Shown here piece by piece: positions 25,717-33,235 of a stretch of DNA of 64,000 nt. The stretch covers positions 2,604,001-2,668,000 of the forward strand of contig NZ_LR590481.1 in NCBI RefSeq assembly GCF_901482605.1, read 5' to 3'. The position numbers were made by a program, and so were the translations under genes. Numbering within the stretch: the first letter of the stretch is position 1; the number at the start of each line of letters is the position of its first letter. The notes beneath the pieces were generated by a model. The model was given only the letters and a program-made list of their open reading frames with translations. It searched no databases and was not told the origin of the DNA. Source of the DNA: Hathewaya histolytica. GTDB lineage: Bacteria > Bacillota > Clostridia > Clostridiales > Clostridiaceae.

Positions 25717-25860
25717 TTAAACCTCTAAAAATTTTTTTATTATTGCCTCTGGTACATTATGTTTAGTAGACATACTTGAAATTGCTTTATTAGCTTCTAA
25801 TCCTTTATTTATTAAAATAAGAATTTCAATTATTATATCTAATACCTTGTTAATATCCAT
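25717..25860 (-). CDS. 47-residue small protein of the island operon
   Basis: The ATG at 25860 directly follows the TAA of the upstream gene, with AAGGGA at suitable distance, indicating translational coupling. The product begins MDINKVLDIIIEILILINKG, a strongly hydrophobic-amphipathic helix, and ends with a charged helix (EAIIKKFLEV). No family is recognised. It may be a small membrane-associated or holin-like protein, perhaps working with the 27-residue peptide 18 bp downstream. Confidence 0.55.
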   Translation of the reverse strand: MDINKVLDIIIEILILINKGLEANKAISSMSTKHNVPEAIIKKFLEV

Positions 25861-26217
25861 TTACTGATTTCCCTTGAAATACGTATAGATATATGAATAA
25901 TTGTCTTTAACTGGTATTAGTTTAATTACATACTTAGCAATATCTAAATCTATATATACTAAAGTCTCATTACTACAAGCTGTACCATTGCAAATCTCTA
26001 CAACTTTACTAAATTCTTTTATCAATGTAAATTGAATATAGTTTAGCTCTTCTTGTAACCTCTTTAGGTCTATTTCCTTTTTATCATTCAATTCTATTAT
26101 TAATTCTCTTGAAAACCATTGATTCGCTAGTACTCCATCATAGAAGTCGAAACGCATTACTCCTAGAAGCTCTTTACTATCATAATTAAATATCTTTTCT
26201 TTACTTAGTTTACTCAT
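25861..26217 (-). CDS. Hypothetical protein of the island operon (118 residues)
   Basis: A soluble 118-residue protein with no recognised domain. It opens MSKLSKEKIFNYDSKELLGV and has a mixed alpha/beta appearance, with a Cys pair in EICNGTACSNETLVYIDLD. It is 17 bp downstream of the DUF960 gene with GGAGG upstream of its ATG, and its stop codon touches the next start. Its position next to DUF960 suggests a mobile-element accessory protein. Confidence 0.7.
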   Translation of the reverse strand: MSKLSKEKIFNYDSKELLGVMRFDFYDGVLANQWFSRELIIELNDKKEIDLKRLQEELNYIQFTLIKEFSKVVEICNGTACSNETLVYIDLDIAKYVIKLIPVKDNYSYIYTYFKGNQ

Positions 26218-26234
26218 TATTTAGCCCTCCTTAA

Positions 26235-26543
26235 TTAGTATTCTGATGGTAGAAGCATAGTTGAATATTCTCCACTATCAATTACATATATTTTAATCTC
26301 ATAATCTATCTGAATATCTTCTAGCTCTATTTCATATGTGTATGAGTATTCAGGAACTTCTTGACTTTGCTTTATTACAATCTTATTATCTTCTTTTCTT
26401 AGCTTGAACACTTGTAAGTAATCTAGCTCAACATTTCTTTCATTCTTTAGCTTATCAACCATGCTCCACATAATTAGTTGTAATCTTATATCAATTTCTT
26501 CATTTACTCCTCTAGTTACATATCTATTACTTTTCTTGAACAT
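26235..26543 (-). CDS. DUF960 family protein
   Basis: A 102-residue protein matching DUF960 (PF06124, first described as a staphylococcal family and present in SCC elements and other mobile DNA). Family blocks are clear: RYVTRGVNEEIDIRLQLIMW, the LDYLQVFKLRKEDNKIVIKQ strand pair, QEVPEYSYTYEI and the C-terminal VIDSGEYSTMLLPSEY. Its ATG overlaps the end of the 32-residue ORF upstream. The function is unknown. In this location it is the main marker linking the island with SCC-type elements. Confidence 0.85.
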   Translation of the reverse strand: MFKKSNRYVTRGVNEEIDIRLQLIMWSMVDKLKNERNVELDYLQVFKLRKEDNKIVIKQSQEVPEYSYTYEIELEDIQIDYEIKIYVIDSGEYSTMLLPSEY

Positions 26544-26625
26544 ATTTCTCTATCTCCTTTTCATCACAAGTTTTTATAGTCATCTTTCCTTTTCTAATTA
26601 CACCTACACATAAAATTCTTTTCAT
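26527..26625 (-). CDS. 32-residue small protein ahead of the DUF960 gene
   Basis: The ATG at 26625 has AGGAGGAGAAGG just upstream. The ORF encodes a charged peptide starting MKRILCVGVIRKGKM and overlaps the DUF960 start by 17 bp, so its translation probably feeds DUF960 expression. It may be a leader or a small protein in its own right. No family recognised. Confidence 0.5.
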   Translation of the reverse strand: MKRILCVGVIRKGKMTIKTCDEKEIEKYVQEK

Positions 26626-26650
26626 TACCCTTCTCCTCCTAAAAATAATA

Positions 26651-26690
26651 AAAGCCTTAATCACTACATCAATAGTAATTAAGACTTTAT
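26651..26690 (-). terminator. Terminator inside the island operon region
   Basis: On the minus strand AAAGTCTTAATTACTA pairs with TAGTGATTAAGGCTTTT with two mismatches, followed by TATTATTTTT. It lies between the frameshifted gene and the DUF960 group and probably separates transcripts or attenuates. Confidence 0.65.
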
Positions 26691-26999
26691 AACTTACCTA
26701 TTTCTTGTTTTAACATTGTTATAAATTCCTCTGAAAATACTTTATTCTTTATTGATTCTTTTATTAGCTCTATTAATTCCAATTCTGTTACATCAAGACT
26801 TCTTGGAATATAAGTTTCATCCCCTCTTCTAGTTGCTTTATATACACAGAACCTTACTTCATTTCTTTTTTAGCTCCTTGATATATATCTTTTCAATTGT
26901 ATATGTATATTCATCATCTCCAATTTTTCCTTGATTCATTATCTTACAGTACTTAGTTTCCTTAATTATTTTTTCCTCTTTTAAGTTCTTCTTATTCAC
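26687..26999 (-). pseudogene. Hypothetical island gene with a one-base insertion in an A-tract
   Basis: A GTG start at 26999 behind AAAGGAG opens 46 codons ending IYIKELKKK-stop. The downstream frame (RNEVRFCVYKATRRGD, ETYIPRSLDVTELELIELIK, ending LKQEIGKL) is clearly its continuation if one A is removed from the run of six near 26868. The repaired protein would be about 103 residues. This could be a true mutation, slippage-based variation or a sequencing error. Family unknown. Confidence 0.6.
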
Positions 27000-27016
27000 A
27001 TTAAATTAATCTCCTT

Positions 27017-27355
27017 TTATTCTAATAGGAACTTAGAAAGTTCTTCTGTTGTTATTACTACAATTGCATAATCACTTGAAATCAAAAATAAGGAAGAAGT
27101 CCAATTAACTTCTTCCTTACATTCAATTATATCTGTATATTCTGGTATTAAACCTTTTAACTTATCTTGTTTCAACATTTCGATAACAACGATATTTTCT
27201 ACTATAAGTATATATCCACCTAAATTATTATCTACATTTCTATTTGCCCCATAATTATCATCTAGTATTTCTATAATTTCAGATATACTATTAATAACTT
27301 CTATTGGATATTCCTTTAATTGTTTTAACTGCTCCTGTAAATAAATCTTCTTCAT
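27017..27355 (-). CDS. Hypothetical island protein (112 residues)
   Basis: The ORF is longer, but AGGAGGGAG lies 8 nt before the ATG at 27355, giving a 112-residue protein beginning MKKIYLQEQLKQLKEYPIEV. The pattern alternates helices and strands (YILIVENIVVIEMLK, LFLISSDYAIVVITTEE) and is acidic. No domain is recognised. It opens the small-gene cluster 17 bp ahead of the frameshifted gene. A decayed relative of its beginning lies at 16775-16840. Confidence 0.65.
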   Translation of the reverse strand: MKKIYLQEQLKQLKEYPIEVINSISEIIEILDDNYGANRNVDNNLGGYILIVENIVVIEMLKQDKLKGLIPEYTDIIECKEEVNWTSSLFLISSDYAIVVITTEELSKFLLE

Positions 27356-27381
27356 TACATATCTCCCTCCTAAATATAAAA

Positions 27382-27421
27382 AACTCTTACTTGCATATCT
27401 CAATACAAGTAAGAGCTATTG
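27382..27421 (-). terminator. Terminator after the AlwI-family gene
   Basis: On the minus strand CTCTTACTTG pairs with CAAGTAAGAG and is followed by TTTTTTAT. It ends the restriction-modification transcript and precedes the small-gene cluster. Confidence 0.8.
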
Positions 27422-27501
27422 TTACCTTTATAATATATATTTATAAACTAGTACAATACTTTCTCCCTTTTCATGTTCTTATAAAAATACTATTATTTAT
27501 T

Positions 27502-29508
27502 TTATGCAAAAATCTTTTCTACTATTTCCTCTCTCCAACCGGTTTTTATTCTAACAGGTTCCATCTGATAATTTTCCTTTATTATATCTACTATATGAGT
27601 TTGCTTTACCTTTTCCTGTATAGCTTTTGATATTTCGTTTATTGTTAATGCAAATATGTCTACACCATCTATCGACTTTTCTTTATATCCATTTTCTGTT
27701 GATACTAATTCAATATAAGAAGCACCCTTAAATATATTAATAACATTTGTATCTACTTTATCTGCAACAAATATAGTTATAACTTCTTTTTGTGAACGTA
27801 TTGCAAGATTTGCTGTATGTCTTATTACTGGTTCTAACTCTCCACGCTTTTGAGAATTAGTATCCATCAATGTAGCTTCAAGCATTAATTTATAATTTGG
27901 GAAGTCCATAACTATATCTCCATCTCCACCTGCCGCATGGGTTAATGGTTTATAGTTACCATCCAAAGACAAATTAACACTTTTCCTTAAAGAATATTCC
28001 AAATCTGATATATAAAACCAAGCTATAGCAAGAATATATTCAAATATAGTTGGTACTGTAGCAGAATCTGTTACCATCTCTTTAATTTTCCTATCATTTT
28101 TAATTGAACGTTCACTAAATAACCCCAGTAACTTAATAACTTTTTCTTTTGGAAATTCACTTTCTATTACTTTTCTAAATTTAGCTTCTTGTTCTTCTTC
28201 TAATCTTATTTTTAAAGTAGACACATCTGATACACCAAACTCTTCTTTAATAGAGTCTTCTATTGCTATTATTTGACTTGTACTTAGTTTTAATATTTGG
28301 GTTAAACTAATATCTAAATAAAAAGGGCTATTTATATTACCCTCATATTCTTTTATTGCTTGTACACCAGCTAACGCCATATTATTACCAATAACAATAA
28401 ATAAATTCTCTACTATCCAAGGTTGAGTAAGATTAACAAGTCCATTATTAAAACTAATAAAACCTGATAAACCAAAAGTTCTTTTTGTCATATCTGAATA
28501 TTCTCTAACTAAATCTACTTTTTTTGACTTTGCAAATTGAAGATAAAAATTGACTCTATTTTCACTTAAAATATTATTATTCTTATTTTTCTTTAAAAAT
28601 TCTTCTACTGTAAAGTTATTTGTCTTTGGAATATCAAAAGGTATTTTATTAAATCCAAAAGCCTTCTTTATTGCAGGTTCTTTTGATATATCAACCAAAA
28701 CTTTCAAATTATCTATTGTTTTATCTTGATTAAATTTCTCAACAGCTTCAAAAAACTTGTAGTACACTTCCTGCTTTGTTTTTCCATTTTTAAATAACTC
28801 ATGAAATTTATCTATATCAACAACTTCGGAAGAAAATAATTCTCTCGCTTTGATTAAGTTTGCCTCTACTTCCTCATCATTCTGATTTAAATTTTCATCT
28901 AAATATTCATCAAAAGAAACTTTTTCACTTCTTACTTCATCATAATTTTCTATAATTCTATATATTTTTTCACTATCCAGAGATGGTGATAATAAATGTA
29001 ATATCACTAATAAATGAGCTTCCTGCATATCCTTATATTTTCTTAAAAATCCTAAAGCTACCCTAAATGGATAAAGATATTCCTCCCCATTTGGTTCATA
29101 TACTCTTAACTTAAACCATTGTCTTAAGAATATTAAGTTATCTAAAGATAAATTCATTAATTTCTCTAAATTGTCTGGTTCTTTTGTTTTATTATAAACC
29201 CAGTGTAAAGCAACCTCACTAAGTTCTCTTTTATCATTAATTAAACCTGGCTTAATTAATGCATTTGTTAATGTACGTCCTCTTTTAGCTGAATCTGTAA
29301 AATTAGTTTCCTCACTAAAAAAATCAGTTTTTTCTAGTACAGTTCTAAAAAAAGCTTCTTGCGATTTATTATCCTTTTCCCATACAGGATATTTTATTTT
29401 ATGTTCAACTAACAGAGGAAGTAAATATTTGTAATCTTCTAAAAGCGTTTTTCGTCTAAAACTAGTATCTCCCATATTAAATACTGAACTTATACTCTTT
29501 AATTTCAT
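27502..29508 (-). CDS. AlwI-family type II restriction endonuclease
   Basis: A 668-residue protein of the AlwI restriction endonuclease family (PF09491), type IIS enzymes of which AlwI cuts outside GGATC. The N-terminal block (NMGDTSFRRKTLLEDYKYL, LTNALIKPGLINDKRELSEVALHWVYN) is the DNA recognition part. The catalytic PD-(D/E)xK-like centre is near residue 535-560: GGDGDIVMDFPNYKLMLEAT with the Q of DTNSQKRGELEP following. It is the last gene of a three-gene unit after two Dam-type methylases. GAGGGG precedes the ATG. The target is likely an asymmetric site such as GGATC, by family only. Confidence 0.85.
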   Translation of the reverse strand: MKLKSISSVFNMGDTSFRRKTLLEDYKYLLPLLVEHKIKYPVWEKDNKSQEAFFRTVLEKTDFFSEETNFTDSAKRGRTLTNALIKPGLINDKRELSEVALHWVYNKTKEPDNLEKLMNLSLDNLIFLRQWFKLRVYEPNGEEYLYPFRVALGFLRKYKDMQEAHLLVILHLLSPSLDSEKIYRIIENYDEVRSEKVSFDEYLDENLNQNDEEVEANLIKARELFSSEVVDIDKFHELFKNGKTKQEVYYKFFEAVEKFNQDKTIDNLKVLVDISKEPAIKKAFGFNKIPFDIPKTNNFTVEEFLKKNKNNNILSENRVNFYLQFAKSKKVDLVREYSDMTKRTFGLSGFISFNNGLVNLTQPWIVENLFIVIGNNMALAGVQAIKEYEGNINSPFYLDISLTQILKLSTSQIIAIEDSIKEEFGVSDVSTLKIRLEEEQEAKFRKVIESEFPKEKVIKLLGLFSERSIKNDRKIKEMVTDSATVPTIFEYILAIAWFYISDLEYSLRKSVNLSLDGNYKPLTHAAGGDGDIVMDFPNYKLMLEATLMDTNSQKRGELEPVIRHTANLAIRSQKEVITIFVADKVDTNVINIFKGASYIELVSTENGYKEKSIDGVDIFALTINEISKAIQEKVKQTHIVDIIKENYQMEPVRIKTGWREEIVEKIFA

Positions 29509-29602
29509 TATGTTTTCCCCTCACTGTAGAATAATTGTAATTATAGTATAACATTACTTACATATAAATCTAAAAAAAATACTAAGAAAGATTTTCTTAG
29601 TA

Positions 29603-30520
29603 TTAATAATTAGTTATAAGCACTTCTTTAGTAACCTTTTTCTTAGCTTTTGATTGATAATTAGAATTATTATAATTAAAATTTAAATAATGAATTTTAT
29701 ACTTTTTAGCCCATTCAATTAATTCATTATTTTTATTCCCATTATGTTCTACAACATTGCTCATTGCAAACCTAATTCCCATTTTATCAACCTTATCTAA
29801 ATACTCAAATAAATCCAAATCATCTTGTAATGTCCAACCTTTATTTTCATTATAACTAGCTGTAGTTATTCGATATGGGGGGTCTGCATAAACAAAATCA
29901 TCTCCATTTAACTCTTCCAAATATAATTCTTTATAATCTACATTAATAAAAGATATATTTTTCTCTTTTATTGCTCTTATGAACAGCTTAAGCTTTTCCC
30001 TTACTTTCTGATTAAAATCTCTCTTCCCTACTGGTATATTATAATTACCTTCCTTATTAAATCTTATTTGATTGTTAAATCCATATACACTTAATGTATA
30101 CAGCATTAAATATTTCTCTATTGTTTGTTCCTTATCTGTTGGCTTAGACATATTATAATCTAATCTTAATTTTTGATAAGCTTCTTTATTAACCCCTGAT
30201 AAGCCTTGACTTGAATTACAATCATATATCGTATATCCTTTATTATATGTATCTGATAAATTATACCTTTTAATTATTTCTTCAATTTTACTAAATATAT
30301 AGTCTTCCTCTAATTCTAACAGAATTTTATATAATTCTATTAAAACTTCTAATTTATCATTAAATATAATATGCTCAGCTTTCATATTTATTCCAACATT
30401 ACAACCACCACAAAACATATCGATGAATGTCCTACACTCATTAGGTATTAAAGGCATAATCTGATTTAATAATTTATATTTACCACCAGTATAATTTAAG
30501 CATGATTTTATGTAACTCAT
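29603..30520 (-). CDS. Dam-type DNA adenine methylase (first of a pair)
   Basis: A 305-residue N6-adenine methyltransferase of the Dam/D12 class. Motif X is YTGGKYKLL (about residue 10), motif I is DMFCGGCNVG (about 34), motif IV is YADPPYR (about 215). The C-terminal FAMSNVVEHNGNKN block is conserved in the class. It starts 13 bp after the preceding methylase stop with AAAGGGA upstream. With the second methylase it probably protects the two strands of the asymmetric site cut by the AlwI-family nuclease. Confidence 0.92.
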   Translation of the reverse strand: MSYIKSCLNYTGGKYKLLNQIMPLIPNECRTFIDMFCGGCNVGINMKAEHIIFNDKLEVLIELYKILLELEEDYIFSKIEEIIKRYNLSDTYNKGYTIYDCNSSQGLSGVNKEAYQKLRLDYNMSKPTDKEQTIEKYLMLYTLSVYGFNNQIRFNKEGNYNIPVGKRDFNQKVREKLKLFIRAIKEKNISFINVDYKELYLEELNGDDFVYADPPYRITTASYNENKGWTLQDDLDLFEYLDKVDKMGIRFAMSNVVEHNGNKNNELIEWAKKYKIHYLNFNYNNSNYQSKAKKKVTKEVLITNY

Positions 30521-30533
30521 TTATTTCCCTTTC

Positions 30534-31760
30534 CTAATCAAAGCATTTACACAAATATAATAATTCTTTATGTTCATCTACATTTGTTTTTCCAGTAGTA
30601 AAAACCTTATAATCTGTACTAAATACATTGACTCTACCTTTACTTTCTAAAATACTCATAATTTCTTCGTTACTTATCTTTGCATTCGACCTACCAACAC
30701 CTTTTTGTGCCATATTATTATATGATACTAATATATACCTAGAATTAACACCATTAATTAAATCTTCAAATGCTTCCGGTGCTTTAGCTGTACAATATTT
30801 GCTTTTTATCGAACCTCTATCAACCATTTTTCTTGCTATCCCTTCTACTCTTGGCTTTTCCCATCTAGCAATATTTTCTAACAAATGATATGCATCTCCA
30901 TATTGCCTTGAATTATAAGGAGTATCTATATATACTAAATCTACCTCAATATCCCTAACTAGTTTATTTGCATCTATATTATAAATCTTATTATCTTTAT
31001 CATTGGTTGTTGATAAATTAGGTATTAATAGCTTTAAAGGCTCTACTGAATCAAGTTTTCTTCTATATGCATCATAATGACCACATGTATTAGCAACTTT
31101 ATCCATTGCATATAGTAATGAAGTTATTAAAGCTGCGTATTCTCTTTCTGTTAACTCATTTTTTATTCTATTTATTTCTTCTCTTATATATCCTATCTTT
31201 CTTGAATTCTCTATAGAAAAGTATGTTCCCCCAAAATTTTCAGATACATAATTATCACATATTACTTCTATTGAATTATAATTATCTATTATTCTTGATA
31301 TCTTCTCTATATCTATTTTCTCATTGCTAAACCAAGTTTTATAGGATAAATAATTAGATTCTAATATATCATTCACTATAATTGATTTACCTTGGTCATA
31401 AAAGTTTTTAGCTACTGTTCCAGTTCCTCCGAATATATCCGCTACACTTTTTACATTATCACACTCATTATCAACAATTTCATTTATAAATCCTAATAAC
31501 TTATATTTACTCCCTAAATATCTCCTATTATTTATATCAAAATATCCTCTTTCTACCATCTTATCTTTTTTATTGATACATTTATTTTTAGATTTCATTA
31601 TTTCTTCAATTTCGAGAATATTCTCATTAGTCCACACTCTCCAGTTCCTCCAATCTCTTTTAGGCTCTGTTATAAGCTCTTGCTTTATCCAACGATATAA
31701 AGTCTGTCTGCTTAAATCATATTTTTTTATTATTTCCTGTGTTCTAATCTCATTTCTCAT
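30534..31760 (-). CDS. DNA adenine methylase with N-terminal HTH (second of the pair)
   Basis: A 408-residue protein: an N-terminal MerR/excisionase-like helix-turn-helix (TQEIIKKYDLSRQTLYRWIKQ and the WRNWRVWTNENI wing), then a Dam-class methyltransferase with motif X YLGSKYKLLGFI, motif I DIFGGTGTVA (about residue 117) and motif IV as DTPY in YIDTPYNSRQY rather than DPPY. The ATG at 31760 has GAGGGTG upstream and is preferred to the one at 31775. The HTH may make it a controller of its own operon. It is the promoter-proximal gene of the restriction-modification unit. Confidence 0.9.
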   Translation of the reverse strand: MRNEIRTQEIIKKYDLSRQTLYRWIKQELITEPKRDWRNWRVWTNENILEIEEIMKSKNKCINKKDKMVERGYFDINNRRYLGSKYKLLGFINEIVDNECDNVKSVADIFGGTGTVAKNFYDQGKSIIVNDILESNYLSYKTWFSNEKIDIEKISRIIDNYNSIEVICDNYVSENFGGTYFSIENSRKIGYIREEINRIKNELTEREYAALITSLLYAMDKVANTCGHYDAYRRKLDSVEPLKLLIPNLSTTNDKDNKIYNIDANKLVRDIEVDLVYIDTPYNSRQYGDAYHLLENIARWEKPRVEGIARKMVDRGSIKSKYCTAKAPEAFEDLINGVNSRYILVSYNNMAQKGVGRSNAKISNEEIMSILESKGRVNVFSTDYKVFTTGKTNVDEHKELLYLCKCFD

Positions 31761-31914
31761 TACGCACCCTCGCATCGTTCTAATGTTACTATTTAAAGTA
31801 TAACAAATAAGTATTCTTCTCTCAATATATTTTATTTATATTTAAAAATTTATACATTATTATAATTACCATTAATGTGCTATATATACTAATTACTATT
31901 TCATTAAAATAAAA

Positions 31915-31954
31915 ATAGAGGTAATGCTACTTAATAATCTATCACTACCTCTAT
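31915..31954 (-). terminator. Terminator after rlmH, inside the island end
   Basis: ATAGAGGTAATG and CACTACCTCTAT pair with one mismatch; on the minus strand a TTTTTATTTT run follows. It serves rlmH, and it lies on the island side of the att-like repeat. Confidence 0.78.
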
Positions 31955-31975
31955 ATATCCAATTTTAGTAAAAAG

Positions 31976-31999
31976 CTCATTTATTTATGATACGGTTCT
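31976..31999 (-). repeat. att-like direct repeat overlapping the end of rlmH
   Basis: A 24-bp stretch covering the codons for Glu-Pro-Tyr-His-Lys and the stop of rlmH plus a few bases beyond. It matches 23648-23671 at 21 of 24 positions. Its core resembles the known SCC site in Staphylococcus rlmH (TATCATAA followed by RTGA). Confidence 0.65.
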
Positions 32000-32460
32000 C
32001 CCTTTATTATCCTAAGTCCTCTATATATCTGTTCTAAAAGCATTACTCTAAATAGTTGGTGTGGGAAGGTCATTTTTGAAAAGCAAAGTTTGTAATTTGC
32101 TCTTTTTAGTACATTTTCTGATATGCCTAGGGAACCCCCTATAATGAAAGCTATATTACTTTCTCCTTTTACACCTAAATCCCTTATGTATTCTGCTAAT
32201 TCTTCTGAGGATAGGGTTTTTCCTTTGAGATCTAGTGCTATAACATACATGTTATCTTTTATATGTTTTAGTATTTGCTCCCCTTCTTTATTTTTTATAA
32301 TTAGCTCATCCTTTTCTGAGGCATTGTCGGGTGTTTTTTCGTCCGATAGTTCTATTATATTTATTTTGCAGTATTTTCTGAGTCTTTTTACGTATTCAGC
32401 TATAGCTTCTTTTAGATACTTTTCTTTTATTTTTCCTACAGTTATTAGTGTTATGTTCAT
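31981..32460 (-). CDS. rlmH: 23S rRNA pseudouridine-1915 N3-methyltransferase
   Basis: A 159-residue SPOUT methyltransferase, normal length for RlmH, which methylates pseudouridine 1915 in helix 69 of the large ribosomal subunit using SAM. Family blocks are MNITLITVGKIKEKYL at the start, MYVIALDLKGKTLSSEELA, AFIIGGSLGIS (the SAM-binding knot), and the C-terminal MTFPHQLFRVMLLEQIYRG ending in EPYHK. The last codons form the att-like site of the adjacent island. AAAGGG precedes the ATG. Confidence 0.96.
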   Translation of the reverse strand: MNITLITVGKIKEKYLKEAIAEYVKRLRKYCKINIIELSDEKTPDNASEKDELIIKNKEGEQILKHIKDNMYVIALDLKGKTLSSEELAEYIRDLGVKGESNIAFIIGGSLGISENVLKRANYKLCFSKMTFPHQLFRVMLLEQIYRGLRIIKGEPYHK

Positions 32461-32498
32461 TTTTATCCCTTTCTTATAATCCTTATTACATTTTGTAA

Positions 32499-32543
32499 AG
32501 AGTATAATTTAAAGCTTGTACTTAAAGCCCTAAATTATACTCT
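32499..32543. terminator. Bidirectional terminator upstream of rlmH
   Basis: Arms AGAGTATAATTTA and TAAATTATACTCT pair perfectly around a 19-nt loop with T-tracts, between the unknown helical gene and rlmH. Confidence 0.75.
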
Positions 32544-32581
32544 TTTTTAATAAACTTTTTAATTTTTAGTTTTTAATAATA

Positions 32582-33061
32582 TTAATTTAACTTGCTTAAT
32601 TTACTTATGCTATTTTCTCTTTCTTTTATAACTTCCGTTAGTACATTATATGCTAGTGTTTCTGTATCTTCCGTTTGTAATACAAGCATACCTTGAACTG
32701 TTATCATTAGTGCTAGTATATCCTGTTCTATGTCTATAAATGAAGATATTATTTGTTTACAGTCATTTACTTTGTATTTATTAATATTTTTTTTAAAACT
32801 CTCCATGGAAAATGATATTTTATCATAAGATAGAAAATTCACCTCATCCATTTCTGATGGGATTCTTGTCTTCTTTATTGTATCGTAATATTCATTTTCT
32901 CTATACACTTCTTTTATAAGGGATTTAACTATTATTATATATCTTAGATTATCCTTACTTTCCCTTATTTTTAAGATTTCTTCGTACTCCTCATATACAT
33001 TTATCCTTATATCGTTTATCTTTATAAATTTATCTAATATGTCTGTTATGGTATAGGACAA
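32582..33061 (-). CDS. Helical protein of unknown function, TTG start
   Basis: A 159-residue protein I do not recognise. The ORF opens at 33160, but that region overlaps a terminator and an upstream promoter-like TATAAT; GGAGG lies 8 nt before an in-frame TTG at 33061, giving MSYTITDILDKFIKIND. The sequence is almost entirely amphipathic helix (LRYIIIVKSLIKEVYRE, IISSFIDIEQDILALMITVQ), suggesting a helical bundle, possibly ferritin-like, but without a clear metal-binding ExxH pair. It is monocistronic between terminators. Confidence 0.6.
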   Translation of the reverse strand: MSYTITDILDKFIKINDIRINVYEEYEEILKIRESKDNLRYIIIVKSLIKEVYRENEYYDTIKKTRIPSEMDEVNFLSYDKISFSMESFKKNINKYKVNDCKQIISSFIDIEQDILALMITVQGMLVLQTEDTETLAYNVLTEVIKERENSISKLSKLN

Positions 33062-33159
33062 GATTTTCTCCTCCAATAATTTAGGGTAGTCAAATAAGAC
33101 TTCAAGGTTACATAATATTATTATACTAATCTGAATACTGTGTTGTATATAAAAAAACA

Positions 33160-33190
33160 AAACGACTTCCTAATTTATAGGAAGTCGTTT
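33160..33190 (-). terminator. Terminator after the SEC-C protein gene
   Basis: 13-bp perfect arms AAACGACTTCCTA and TAGGAAGTCGTTT with a 5-nt loop, followed on the minus strand by TTGTTTTTTT. Confidence 0.88.
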
Positions 33191-33235
33191 AACTCTATAT
33201 TTTATTTTGTGTAATTTAGCTCAAGGTTTAAAAAA

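Larger units (their letters stand above)
23648..31999. mobile_element. rlmH-linked genomic island with SCC-like ends (about 8.3 kb)
   Basis: The region is bounded by a 24-bp imperfect direct repeat whose rlmH copy covers the last codons of rlmH, the insertion site of staphylococcal cassette chromosome elements. It contains only accessory genes: a broken GIY-YIG nuclease, an Mrr-type nuclease, a run of tiny genes with a DUF960 protein, and a restriction-modification system. All are on the minus strand. No ccr-type serine recombinase is visible, so it is either non-autonomous or a remnant. The boundaries are inferred from the repeat. Confidence 0.55.

Noticed and set aside
26859-26999. Programmed -1 frameshift at A-AAA-AAG in the island gene
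   Set aside because: The heptamer is in the right phase, but the -1 frame reaches a stop after three codons; the coherent continuation needs the other shift.
27304-27630. 108-codon plus-strand ORF
   Set aside because: Antisense to the start of an island gene and the end of the AlwI-family gene; no ribosome binding site.
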